Source of the DNA: Chloroflexota bacterium
GTDB lineage: Bacteria > Chloroflexota > Dormibacteria > Dormibacterales > Dormibacteraceae
Direction: 5' to 3'
Length of the DNA stretch: 9,357 nucleotides
Assembly: GCA_003446775.1 (NCBI GenBank)
Contig: DMCH01000094.1
Coordinates: 549 to 9,905, forward strand
Part shown: one piece after another, positions 1 through 6,562 of the stretch
Layout: each line of letters opens with the position of its first letter
Position numbering within the stretch: position 1 is the first letter of the stretch
The notes under the pieces: model-generated
The model's database searches: none
What the model saw: the letters and a program-made list of their open reading frames with translations, nothing else
Told to the model about the DNA's origin: nothing
Program-made: the position numbers and the translations under genes

Positions 1-2012
1 AAGGCCGGATCTTGCGGCGGGCCCTCGGTGTAGCGGTGCCGCGCGGGCACGACGAGGTCAGGAAAGCCGGCGAGCGCGATCGTCACGAGCAGCTCCAGGT
101 ACTCCGCGTGCGCCCAGCCCAGAGGCGACACCGAACCGGTCGCCTTGCCGAAAGACAGCCCGCGGCTGGGAATGTCCTGCGCGTCCCAAACTTGCTCGGG
201 CATCATGGAACCGGGACCGGCAAAGCCCTCGAGAGTCCTTACCAGCTCGGCGGCGGGCAATCCCATCGAGAAGAAGTGGCGGGCGCGCTCGCCCGTGAGC
301 ACGGGCCATGGCCTTCCCTTGCCGCTGCCGTCCCAGGGCGATCCGTCGTCATGCTCGCCGTAGAGGTCGCCCACGTAGCGACGCCATGACGGTCCGAGCG
401 GAAGGCTGACCTTCAGGGCCGAATCCACACTCTGCAGACTGCGGAGGATGCGTTCGTCCTTCGGCCGTCGCAAGCCGTACCTGACCAGCTCGAGGAACTC
501 TGGCGCGATCGCTCCTACCGTGGGGCGCTGGTCCGGATCGCCCGCGAGGCGCACGTACTGACCGCCCGCGGTTGAGCACCAGGTCTCGACCCGATCGTTC
601 CAGTAATCCGCCACAGCGCGCAGGTGGCTCGCGGCGACATGCTCGCCGGCCTCGTGAGCAAACTCGGCCGCGACGATGAGCGCGGCGATGCAGGCCGCGA
701 GCGTCGATGGCGACAGGCCGCCCAGATCCTCCCAGCGGTCAAGCTGCGTGAGCGGACCCTCGCGGATGATGAACTGCGCCGCGGGCCGGACCATGACGGG
801 ATATGGATCGTGGTCGAGGCAACCGGCGATGCCCAACCGCCATGCCAACAGGATGGGAAGCGCAACCTGGTCGAGCTCTGTCGACGTCCAGTGCGGGGTC
901 CCGTCCACGAACCAGTTCTGGAACCACGCGCCGTCAGCGCGCTGGCGCGATTGCAGGTGGCGAAAGGCGCGAAGCGCCGCCGCCTGGTCGCCCGCATCGA
1001 GCAGGGCGGTTGCGATGCGACACAGGTCACGCGGCCAGACGAGGTGATAGATCTGGTTGCCGTTGTGATTGGACTCGCCCCATGGAGCGGCCGGCGAGGC
1101 AACGAACGCACCCGCGTACGACTTGTCCTCGAGGCACCGCAGCACCGCCAGCGATGCCTGGGCGAGCATGCCCTCGTCCCCACTGACCTTGCTGAGGGCC
1201 GGCGGTAGGTCAGGCAGCCCTCGCCACGCGCGTTCGAAGGCATGGCGCACATTGCCGGAACCCTTCTGGAGCGTCGCGCGCGCGACCTCCTCCGCGTCGG
1301 CGCGTGTGTGCGCAAAGCCGATCCCGATCTGAAACGAGCCGGCGCGGATGCCGATCTCGGCGCCGGCCGCCACATTGCCCGGGCCCGCGCGCTCGTAGGT
1401 GTAGGTGAGGTAGCCGTCACCGTCGTGCAGGTCGATCTGGAGGTCCGAGCTTCGGTAGTAGCCGACAGTGGCGCGACTGAACGGACCGACGATGCACATC
1501 CATATGTCCTGCTGGCGCAGAAGGAGCGCGGGTGGATGTGTATCGAGAACCTGGCCGAAGTTGCCCTCGCTCCCCGGCTGCCAGTGCGCGGAAGCCTGCA
1601 TGTAAAGGCGCACGTCCGGGAGCTCAGGAGTGAAAGTGGCCGCGATCAGCATCGCGTTCTCATCGGGATCCGAGAAGAATTCTTTGGTGAGGCGATATTC
1701 GTGGTGAGTGCTGTCGACGGTGAATGCCGGGATGCCGGGAGCGAGCCATGTGATGCGGTGCTGACCGTCGCCGGCGTCATCGACTGGTGGCGCGCCTCCC
1801 GCGGAGGCAAAGAAGCGCAGCTCGTGTAGCGCTACACGATCGATGGTCGGGAAGAAGACTTCGCTGAGGTTGCCGTCGACGAGCGTGTACCAGAGCTTGC
1901 TCCTCGGACCAGGCGCCGCTCCGAACGCCATCTTGCGGCCGGGACCCCACATCGGGGGCGCGCCTGGACCACCTGGAGCCTCCATCGGGGAGTAAGTATG
2001 GAAGAGGCTCAC
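1..2012 (-). CDS. Glucoamylase-type glycoside hydrolase, family GH15 (3' end cut by window edge)
   Basis: Predicted exo-acting glucosidase that releases glucose from the non-reducing ends of starch- or glycogen-like alpha-glucans. 670 residues are visible with no stop, so only the extreme C-terminus is missing. The N-terminal 280 or so residues match the beta-sandwich domain of bacterial glucoamylases (APGGPGAPPMWGPGRK, then NLSEVFFPTIDR). An (alpha/alpha)6 barrel follows, with YHLVWPRD (W326-D329), the general-acid segment RWEDLGGLSPST (E428) and the general-base segment MMPEQVWD (E606). No signal peptide is visible, so a cytoplasmic role on glycogen or maltodextrin is likely. The start is uncertain: GTG at 2012 lies 7 nt after a weak -10-like GATTCT, while ATG at 1985 gives a protein nine residues shorter. 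Neither has a Shine-Dalgarno. Numbering is from the GTG. The gene diverges from tRNA-Ser. Isomaltose- or trehalose-type specificity cannot be excluded. Confidence 0.93.
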   Translation of the reverse strand, partial: MSLFHTYSPMEAPGGPGAPPMWGPGRKMAFGAAPGPRSKLWYTLVDGNLSEVFFPTIDRVALHELRFFASAGGAPPVDDAGDGQHRITWLAPGIPAFTVDSTHHEYRLTKEFFSDPDENAMLIAATFTPELPDVRLYMQASAHWQPGSEGNFGQVLDTHPPALLLRQQDIWMCIVGPFSRATVGYYRSSDLQIDLHDGDGYLTYTYERAGPGNVAAGAEIGIRAGSFQIGIGFAHTRADAEEVARATLQKGSGNVRHAFERAWRGLPDLPPALSKVSGDEGMLAQASLAVLRCLEDKSYAGAFVASPAAPWGESNHNGNQIYHLVWPRDLCRIATALLDAGDQAAALRAFRHLQSRQRADGAWFQNWFVDGTPHWTSTELDQVALPILLAWRLGIAGCLDHDPYPVMVRPAAQFIIREGPLTQLDRWEDLGGLSPSTLAACIAALIVAAEFAHEAGEHVAASHLRAVADYWNDRVETWCSTAGGQYVRLAGDPDQRPTVGAIAPEFLELVRYGLRRPKDERILRSLQSVDSALKVSLPLGPSWRRYVGDLYGEHDDGSPWDGSGKGRPWPVLTGERARHFFSMGLPAAELVRTLEGFAGPGSMMPEQVWDAQDIPSRGLSFGKATGSVSPLGWAHAEYLELLVTIALAGFPDLVVPARHRYTEGPPQDPA
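1822..1839. repeat. 18-bp perfect palindrome inside the GH15 gene
   Basis: TCGTGTAGCGCTACACGA is identical to its own reverse complement over all 18 bases. It lies about 60 codons into the GH15 gene, encoding part of DRVALHE. The AGCGCT core with a central CG resembles LacI-family operators such as CebR sites, which often control sugar genes. Binding is not shown, and it may be a by-product of the coding sequence. Confidence 0.5.
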
Positions 2013-2018
2013 GGCGGA

Positions 2019-2024
2019 TAGAAT
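2019..2024 (+). promoter_or_regulatory. Candidate -10 element for tRNA-Ser
   Basis: TAGAAT matches the TAnnnT pattern and lies 22 nt before the mature tRNA 5' end. That leaves room for a transcription start near 2031 and a 5' leader of about 16 nt for RNase P to remove. No convincing -35 hexamer is visible. The same bases read on the other strand form the weak -10-like sequence in front of the GH15 GTG. Confidence 0.5.
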
Positions 2025-2046
2025 CGAGCCGCGGCCCGGACTCCCC

Positions 2047-2139
2047 GGGGAGGTGGCTGAGTGGCCGAAAGCACCCGCCTGCTAAGCGGGTAGGGGGTGT
2101 AAAGCTCCCTCGAGGGTTCGAATCCCTCCCTTCCCGCCA
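2047..2139 (+). tRNA. tRNA-Ser (anticodon GCT)
   Basis: Folds as a class II tRNA with a long variable arm, reading AGC and AGU serine codons. The acceptor stem pairs GGGGAGG (2047-2053) with CCTTCCC (2129-2135), with one G-T wobble. The anticodon stem CCCGC/GCGGG encloses loop CTGCTAA, with anticodon GCT at 2081-2083. The T arm is GAGGG-TTCGAAT-CCCTC (2112-2128). The discriminator base is G2136, as expected for serine, and CCA is encoded at 2137-2139. The long variable arm lies around 2091-2111. Confidence 0.97.
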
Positions 2140-2156
2140 TTTGCGCGGCCAAGAGT

Positions 2157-2172
2157 CACGCCGGGCGGCGTG
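2157..2172. repeat. Inverted repeat between tRNA-Ser and the hydrolase
   Basis: CACGCC, loop GGGC, GGCGTG: a perfect 6-bp stem starting 18 nt after the tRNA. It has no following T-run, so it is at best a weak tRNA terminator. It ends 10 nt before the candidate -10 of the hydrolase gene, in the region where a -35 element or an operator would sit. Confidence 0.45.
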
Positions 2173-2182
2173 TTGAGATCGC

Positions 2183-2188
2183 TAGACT
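2183..2188 (+). promoter_or_regulatory. Candidate -10 element of a leaderless promoter (hydrolase)
   Basis: TAGACT lies exactly 6 nt before the GTG at 2195. No purine-rich ribosome binding site precedes that GTG, so transcription probably starts at or next to the start codon. The same layout is seen at four other genes in the window. Confidence 0.6.
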
Positions 2189-2194
2189 CGGATC

Positions 2195-3688
2195 GTGGGT
2201 CCGCGAGTCACCGCGGTCGCGATCGCGGCCATCCTTCTTCTCTCGGCGTGCACCAGCGGTACGCCGCAGCAAGGCAAGGCAAGATCTGGCCCGACTTCAA
2301 GTCCCACGCCGGCCGCGGGAACGGTCGCGTGGACAGATTGCGGCGGCGGCTTCCAGTGCAGGTCGGTCCCCGTACCCCTTGACTACGCACATCCCGCTGC
2401 CGGGACCATCGACATCGCATTGAACCGCAAGCCCGCGACCGACCAGGCCAACCGCATCGGCTCGCTGCTCATCAACCCCGGCGGACCGGGGGCGTCAGGT
2501 GTGGACTGGGTTAGTGGCTCGGCCGCCGCACTGTCGATCCTCAACCGCCGGTTCGACCTCGTCGGGTTCGACCCCCGAGGCGTCAGCAGGAGCTCGCCCG
2601 TGCAATGTCTCGACCGGACCGCGCAGGACGCGTTCAACGCGCTCGACTCGGTGCTTGACGATCCCGTCGAGAAGCAAGCGACCATCCAGGCCGACAAGGA
2701 ATATGCCGCCGCCTGTGCTCAACGCAACGCGAAGATCTTGCCGTTCCTCGACACCGAGAGCGCCGCCCGCGACTTGGATTTGATTCGAGCCGCCCTCGGC
2801 GACGCCAAGCTGACTTACCTGGGGTTCTCGTACGGGACGTACCTGGGCCAGATGTACGCACATCTCTTTCCCACCCATGTGCGCGCCCTGTCTCTGGACG
2901 CTGTGGTCGATCCAGCGATTTCGTTGAACGACCTTACCCTGGCCCAAGTGGTCGGCTTCGAGCAGAACCTACGAACTTTCTTGGCCGATTGCACGGCGCG
3001 GAAGGCGGCTTCCCCACCCTGCGAGTGGGCGCAATCGGGCGATCCATACGCGAAGCTGGTCGCATTGATGCTGCGCTTTGACACCAGCCCGATGCTAGTC
3101 GGTAATCGGTTGCTGACCCGCGGGCTGGCCATGACCGGCGTGCTCTGGAGGGTGTACTACCAACCCACGTGGCCGCTCCTTGAGGCTGAGCTCGCGCAGA
3201 TTGATCATGGCAACGGAGCGCTGCTGCTTGCGTCCGCGGACGACTACAACGGACGGAACGCAGACGGGTCATACACGAATGAGCTGGACGCCAACAACGC
3301 GGTCAACTGCCTCGACCACCCGGTGCCAACCGACATCGCCGCGTACGACGCCCTCGGGCCCGCCTTTGCGAGTGCGTCTCAGTTCTTTGGGCCGTGGAGC
3401 CAATATTCGGCCCTGACCTGCGCGTACTGGCCTGCGAAGCCGACCCAAACCATCGGGCCGCTAAGGGCAGACGGTGCGCCTCCGATCCTTCTCGTAGGGG
3501 GCACGAACGACCCGGCCACCCCCTACGCCTGGGCGCAAGGAGTGCACCAGCAGCTGGCCGGGTCCGTGTTGCTTACACGCCAGGGCAACGGCCACGGCTC
3601 GTACGGGGAGAGCGTCTGCGCTACCCAGGCCGAAAACGCGTATCTGATCAACCTGACGCTTCCGCCCGCCGGCACCGTCTGCACCTAG
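2195..3688 (+). CDS. Secreted lipoprotein alpha/beta hydrolase, tripeptidyl-aminopeptidase (TAP/SlpD-E, S33) type
   Basis: Predicted extracytoplasmic serine hydrolase, probably an exopeptidase taking short peptides from free N-termini; esterase activity is an alternative. Of 497 residues, 1-19 form a lipoprotein signal with lipobox LLSAC, so Cys19 would be lipidated and the enzyme membrane-tethered outside. A Ser/Thr/Pro/Gly-rich linker runs to about residue 42. The hydrolase core has the oxyanion-loop motif NPGGPGASG (94-102), GFDPRG (124-129), nucleophile elbow GFSYG with Ser212, acid Asp439 in GGTNDPATP, and His467 in GNGHGS. The last two lie in the TAP-type C-terminal region. Ten cysteines besides Cys19 suggest several disulfides, which fits export. 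The GTG start puts the signal peptide at residue 1. The gene stands alone after tRNA-Ser with its own promoter. Confidence 0.93.
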   Translation: MGPRVTAVAIAAILLLSACTSGTPQQGKARSGPTSSPTPAAGTVAWTDCGGGFQCRSVPVPLDYAHPAAGTIDIALNRKPATDQANRIGSLLINPGGPGASGVDWVSGSAAALSILNRRFDLVGFDPRGVSRSSPVQCLDRTAQDAFNALDSVLDDPVEKQATIQADKEYAAACAQRNAKILPFLDTESAARDLDLIRAALGDAKLTYLGFSYGTYLGQMYAHLFPTHVRALSLDAVVDPAISLNDLTLAQVVGFEQNLRTFLADCTARKAASPPCEWAQSGDPYAKLVALMLRFDTSPMLVGNRLLTRGLAMTGVLWRVYYQPTWPLLEAELAQIDHGNGALLLASADDYNGRNADGSYTNELDANNAVNCLDHPVPTDIAAYDALGPAFASASQFFGPWSQYSALTCAYWPAKPTQTIGPLRADGAPPILLVGGTNDPATPYAWAQGVHQQLAGSVLLTRQGNGHGSYGESVCATQAENAYLINLTLPPAGTVCT

Positions 3689-3705
3689 CGGCCGCTCCCC
3701 AGGCC

Positions 3706-3725
3706 GCCAGGGTTGTGACCTTGGC
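3706..3725 (+). terminator. Possible intrinsic terminator after the hydrolase
   Basis: GCCAGGGT (3706-3713), loop TGTG and ACCTTGGC (3718-3725) form an 8-bp stem with one G-T pair, 18 nt after the stop codon. CTTGTTG follows, only partly T-rich. A second hairpin, GCGGCC/GGCCGC (3688-3707), overlaps its base. Confidence 0.4.
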
Positions 3726-3807
3726 CTTGTTGAACGTCAGCTCGCCCTTCTGGACGTCGACCTCGACTTGAAATTCCCCTCGCCGCCGATCGTTAAACCG
3801 GCCGCCG

Positions 3808-3813
3808 TATCTT
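3808..3813 (+). promoter_or_regulatory. Candidate -10 element of a leaderless promoter (fpg-like gene)
   Basis: TATCTT lies 6 nt before the ATG at 3820, and no Shine-Dalgarno is present. The same hexamer at the same distance precedes the DUF2277 gene. Confidence 0.6.
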
Positions 3814-3819
3814 GGCTCC

Positions 3820-4647
3820 ATGCCCGAATTGCCTGAATTGGAAGCGCTGCGGATCCGGCTCGGCCCGCGCCTCGAGGGCCGGCTGATCACAGCCGCCACG
3901 GTCAACCCCAAGAAAGGCCACATGCTTCGATACCCCGTCGAGCATTTCGCCGACGAACTCCCCGCCCGCCGGATCGTCTCACTTTCGCGGCGTGGCAAAC
4001 ACCTCGTTTTTGCCACCGAGCTGGGCGGAGGCGGCTCGGACCGCTGGCTGGTCATCAACCCGATGCTGGGCGGGCGGTTCCAGATGGTGGATGGCGAGAC
4101 TCCGGTGCCTGCGACGGAGGTTTTCACAATCCGCATCGAGGGCCGCCAGGAGCTCAGGTATCTCGACTTCCGCGACATGGGGCGGATCTACTGGGTCGGC
4201 GACCTGGTGAAGGAAGTCCCCGGCTGGGCCGAGGTGGGACCGGAGGCAGATTCGGCGACAGCGATGGGCATCGACGTTTTTCGCAAACGCCTCCGGCGTT
4301 TCCGCGACGAGCTCAAGGACCTCCTGCGCAACCAGGAGTTTCTGGCCGGAATCGGCAACGCCTACTCAGACGAGATCCTGTTCGAAGCGCGATTGCTGCC
4401 CCTGCGGCGGCGGGCGTCGCTGAAGCCGGCGGACGAAGAGGCGCTGTTCGCGGCGATCCCCGTGGTGTTGTCGCGGGCGGTGGAGGCGATCCTGGCCAAT
4501 CCCAACTACGACGAATCCAAGCAGGATCGGTCCTTCATGGCGGTGCATATGAAAGGTGGCAAGACGTGCCCGCGATGTGGGCATCGGATCAGCCAGTTGG
4601 GGTCGAACCGGGAGCCGCTCAACTTCTGCCGGGGCTGCCAAATCTGA
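3820..4647 (+). CDS. Fpg/Nei-family DNA glycosylase (MutM-like), divergent
   Basis: Predicted base-excision-repair enzyme that removes oxidised purines or ring-opened bases and cuts the backbone by beta/delta elimination. Its 275 residues are a normal family length. MPELPE supplies the catalytic Pro2 (N-terminal amine after Met removal) and Glu3. K60 in RRGKHLV matches the conserved beta-hairpin lysine. The helix-two-turn-helix carries FLAGIGNAYSDEILF (174-188). A C-terminal zinc finger has C250-x2-C253-x16-C270-x2-C273 and keeps the DNA-contacting R264. Two parts are unusual. The loop normally reading HLGMTG is NPMLGG, and the usual DPRRFG is DFRDMG, so the intercalating Met-Arg-Phe triad becomes Leu83-Arg118-Met120. 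The finger reads GSNREPLNFC in place of GRxTYFC. Lesion preference may therefore differ from E. coli MutM. The gene stands alone. Confidence 0.93.
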   Translation: MPELPELEALRIRLGPRLEGRLITAATVNPKKGHMLRYPVEHFADELPARRIVSLSRRGKHLVFATELGGGGSDRWLVINPMLGGRFQMVDGETPVPATEVFTIRIEGRQELRYLDFRDMGRIYWVGDLVKEVPGWAEVGPEADSATAMGIDVFRKRLRRFRDELKDLLRNQEFLAGIGNAYSDEILFEARLLPLRRRASLKPADEEALFAAIPVVLSRAVEAILANPNYDESKQDRSFMAVHMKGGKTCPRCGHRISQLGSNREPLNFCRGCQI

Positions 4648-4710
4648 GCGGGCATACCTTTGGCGGGCCCTCCCTTCCGTTTTGGCCCCCTCCCCCGGCC
4701 CAACTCACCT

Positions 4711-4738
4711 GTCGGCCTCGACCTTAATAGAGGGCGAC
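4711..4738. repeat. Imperfect hairpin between convergent genes
   Basis: GTCG-G-CCTC (4711-4719) pairs with GAGG-G-CGAC (4730-4738), nine base steps with one G/G mismatch and a 10-nt loop. It lies in the 111-nt gap where the fpg-like gene and the DUF2277 gene converge. It could end transcription from both sides but has no clear U-tract. Apart from pyrimidine-rich sequence at 4668-4700, I see nothing else in the gap. Confidence 0.25.
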
Positions 4739-4758
4739 TGAGCCGCCAACCCAGGTTG

Positions 4759-4980
4759 TTAAGAGGCGCGGCGGACGGGCAGGTTCTCCGCGATGGATTC
4801 CAGCAGGCGCTGGGAGGCAAGCGCGATCTCGTCCACGGCCCCCTCGAACGCCACCTGGTGCTTGCCCGAAGGTTCGCGAAAGCCGCTCACCTTCCGCACG
4901 AACTGGCGCGCGGCGGCGCGGATCTCGTCCTCGCTCGCAACGACTTCAGCCTGGCGCAGGGTCTTGATGCTTCGGCACAC
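4759..4980 (-). CDS. DUF2277 domain-containing protein
   Basis: A 73-residue, probably cytoplasmic, all-helical protein of unknown function. The family is recognised from the MCRSIKTLR start, a helix with the DEIRAAARQFVRKVSGF segment (18-34), a short basic turn EPSGKHQ, and a second helix FEGAVDEIALASQRLLESI (45-63). This covers the whole domain. The GTG at 4980 gives the family's typical MCR N-terminus. The reading frame stays open further upstream, but TATCTT placed 6 nt before this GTG supports it as the start of a leaderless message. It is the last gene of the minus-strand block, 45 nt after the two-TM protein, and converges on the fpg-like gene. I do not assign a biochemical role. Confidence 0.88.
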   Translation of the reverse strand: MCRSIKTLRQAEVVASEDEIRAAARQFVRKVSGFREPSGKHQVAFEGAVDEIALASQRLLESIAENLPVRRAS

Positions 4981-4986
4981 GCGACA

Positions 4987-4992
4987 AAGATA
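4987..4992 (-). promoter_or_regulatory. Candidate -10 element of a leaderless promoter (DUF2277 gene)
   Basis: TATCTT on the minus strand lies 6 nt before the GTG at 4980, with no Shine-Dalgarno. It is identical in sequence and spacing to the site in front of the fpg-like gene. Confidence 0.6.
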
Positions 4993-5025
4993 CGAGAGCC
5001 AGTAGGCCGAAGAGCCGAAGAGTCC

Positions 5026-5697
5026 CTACCGGCCCCGATGCCCCGGCAGCTCCGGCAGCCCCGGCGGCGTCAAACGCCCCGGATCAAGCCCCGCCCTCTT
5101 CATCATCGCTGCAGCCAGTCGCTCATAACGCCGCTCCGCAATGTCGCCCACCGGATCCGCGCTGGCGGACATCAGCTGCCGGAAGGTCAGCGTCGAGACC
5201 GCGCGAGACGCCAATACTGCGCGCGCCTGGTCCGCCCGACCCGTCATGGATGCGATGCGCACGAATGCGAGCGCGGCGCCGAGTTCGCGCATGTCGCGCC
5301 ACCTCCACGCGCCGTACGGCAGCAGGACGAGCAGGATCGGCGGCAGTGCCACCAGCAAGGCCAGGACGATCGCGACCTGGATGATCGCGTCGTGGACCTG
5401 GTGGCCGGCCGACACCAGCGGATCGCCTGAGTACTTGCGCAGGGCGTCTGCGACCTTCAACAGGAAGTCAGTGACGCCAGGGATCCCACCCGGGATCGCG
5501 TCGTGGAACTGCTTGATCCAACCGTTGAAGGTGGTCCCCGTGCTCGTGATCCCGTTGGCGATCACCTCGAGGCCCATGACGGTCTGGTAGATGAGAAACC
5601 CCAAAACAGCCCACGCAAGCGTCCAGCCAGCGGCCGTGAGGTCGGCGAACACTCGAACGAGGGCGGCCCCCGGGCGATCCGGATAGAGCTTGATCAT
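5026..5697 (-). CDS. Unrecognised protein with two predicted membrane segments
   Basis: I do not recognise this 223-residue protein. Hydrophobic segments at about 22-42 (GWTLAWAVLGFLIYQTVMG) and 106-130 (IQVAIVLALLVALPPILLVLLP) suggest two membrane passes. Between them is a loop of about 60 residues with several glycines (GITSTGTTFNGW, IPGGIPGV). After the second segment come WRWRDMRELG and an Ala/Arg-rich, probably helical cytoplasmic tail of some 90 residues ending in PPGLPELPGHRGR. By the positive-inside rule both termini would be cytoplasmic and the loop outside. The ATG at 5697 is supported by TATCGT 7 nt upstream. It begins 54 nt after the SIMPL gene with no obvious terminator between, so read-through from that operon is possible. 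An envelope-related role is suggested only by its neighbours. Confidence 0.85.
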   Translation of the reverse strand: MIKLYPDRPGAALVRVFADLTAAGWTLAWAVLGFLIYQTVMGLEVIANGITSTGTTFNGWIKQFHDAIPGGIPGVTDFLLKVADALRKYSGDPLVSAGHQVHDAIIQVAIVLALLVALPPILLVLLPYGAWRWRDMRELGAALAFVRIASMTGRADQARAVLASRAVSTLTFRQLMSASADPVGDIAERRYERLAAAMMKRAGLDPGRLTPPGLPELPGHRGR

Positions 5698-5704
5698 AGG
5701 TCGG

Positions 5705-5710
5705 ACGATA
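5705..5710 (-). promoter_or_regulatory. Candidate -10 element (two-TM protein gene)
   Basis: TATCGT on the minus strand lies 7 nt before the ATG at 5697, without a Shine-Dalgarno. It shares the longer string TTATCGT with the site in front of the carboxypeptidase gene. Confidence 0.5.
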
Positions 5711-5751
5711 AGTCACTTGAACCCCAAACCGCGCGGTCCCGAGCGCTGAAT

Positions 5752-6504
5752 CTAGCCGTCGATCGCGAAGTCGACCTCGACCGCCGCCTGCACGTCCAGC
5801 TGTCCGACCGGGACTTGCGTGGAGGCCGCCGCGCCGCCTTTGATGTCGAAGTTCGCTGAGGAATAGCCCGATGTGCTCAGGTCGCTGACCCGAAGCACCT
5901 TGCCGAGCTTCACCCCCGCGGCGGCGGCCATCGCCTGGGCCCGCGAGCGTGCGTCGGCAATCGCCAGGGAGCGCGCCTCCGCCTGCGCCGCCTTCGGATC
6001 CGCAAGCGTGAAGCCAACACTGATCTGCGTCGCTCCGCCCTCCTGGACCAGCGCGTCGAGCGTCTTGCCGACGGTGTCGACGTTGTGCCACTTGAGCAGC
6101 AGCTCCTCGAACGCTCGATAACCGTCGATCGTGCCGGTGCCCGGCGCGTAGCTCGGGCCGACCGAATAGCCCGAGGTGTTGATGTCCTTGTCGACGATTC
6201 CGAGGGCCTTGGCGCGCGCGATCAGCTTGCTTGCCTTGCTCGCCAGATCCTGCTGTGCGCCGGAGGCTGTGCTTTGCTTGGAATCGACCGCCACGGAGAT
6301 CAGTGCGAGGTCGGGCTTCCTGGACACGATCGCGTCGCCACTGGTGATCACGCCCAGATCGAATGTCGACGTGCTCGAGGACGCCGACGGCGCGGCGATC
6401 AGGATCGAAGGTCTGCTGACCGCGAGCACCGCCAACGTCGCGGTGAGCGCGCAGAGTGTGGCCGCGGCGGCGGACAACACGACGGTGCGGATAGCTGATT
6501 GCAT
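5752..6504 (-). CDS. SIMPL (DUF541) domain protein, membrane-anchored or secreted
   Basis: A 250-residue protein whose role in this organism is not established. Residues 5-30 are a hydrophobic signal peptide or membrane anchor without a lipobox, followed by a Ser/Ala-rich linker to about 47. The SIMPL domain fills the rest. It opens with GVITSGDAIVSRKPDLALISVAVDS (51-75), continues through the INTSGYSVGPSY strand (108-119) and the helix AQAEARSLAIADARSRAQAM (173-192), then GVKLGKVLRVSD (197-208), and ends in VDFAIDG. Known SIMPL proteins such as E. coli YggE and Brucella BP26 are extracytoplasmic. The ATG at 6504 has AGGAGG at a 7-nt spacing; an in-frame TTG at 6540 would place that site inside the gene and is less likely. 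It follows the carboxypeptidase gene by 58 nt, probably in the same operon. Confidence 0.92.
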   Translation of the reverse strand: MQSAIRTVVLSAAAATLCALTATLAVLAVSRPSILIAAPSASSSTSTFDLGVITSGDAIVSRKPDLALISVAVDSKQSTASGAQQDLASKASKLIARAKALGIVDKDINTSGYSVGPSYAPGTGTIDGYRAFEELLLKWHNVDTVGKTLDALVQEGGATQISVGFTLADPKAAQAEARSLAIADARSRAQAMAAAAGVKLGKVLRVSDLSTSGYSSANFDIKGGAAASTQVPVGQLDVQAAVEVDFAIDG

Positions 6505-6512
6505 CTTGCAAA

Positions 6513-6518
6513 CCTCCT
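6513..6518 (-). promoter_or_regulatory. Shine-Dalgarno of the SIMPL gene
   Basis: AGGAGG lies 7 nt before the ATG at 6504. It decides the start against the upstream in-frame TTG at 6540. A strong ribosome binding site here, and none at the gene before it, fits an internal operon position. Confidence 0.8.
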
Positions 6519-6562
6519 GTCGTGCAAACGCCGCATACAACGGCCCGGTAACAGAGGCCTGC

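Noticed and set aside
515..1829. Long open frames across the GH15 gene: plus strand 624-1208 and 1242-1829, and a second minus-strand frame 515-1420
   Set aside because: Arg/Ala/Pro-rich products with no family signature. The GH15 frame explains the region continuously with all catalytic motifs, so these are shadows of GC-rich coding DNA.
2047..2139. tRNA-Ser as an attachment site for an integrated element
   Set aside because: No integrase gene, no repeat of the tRNA 3' end, and ordinary chromosomal genes on both sides.
6505..6540. TTG at 6540 as start of the SIMPL gene
   Set aside because: A perfect AGGAGG lies 7 nt before ATG 6504, and the extra residues precede the signal peptide without purpose.
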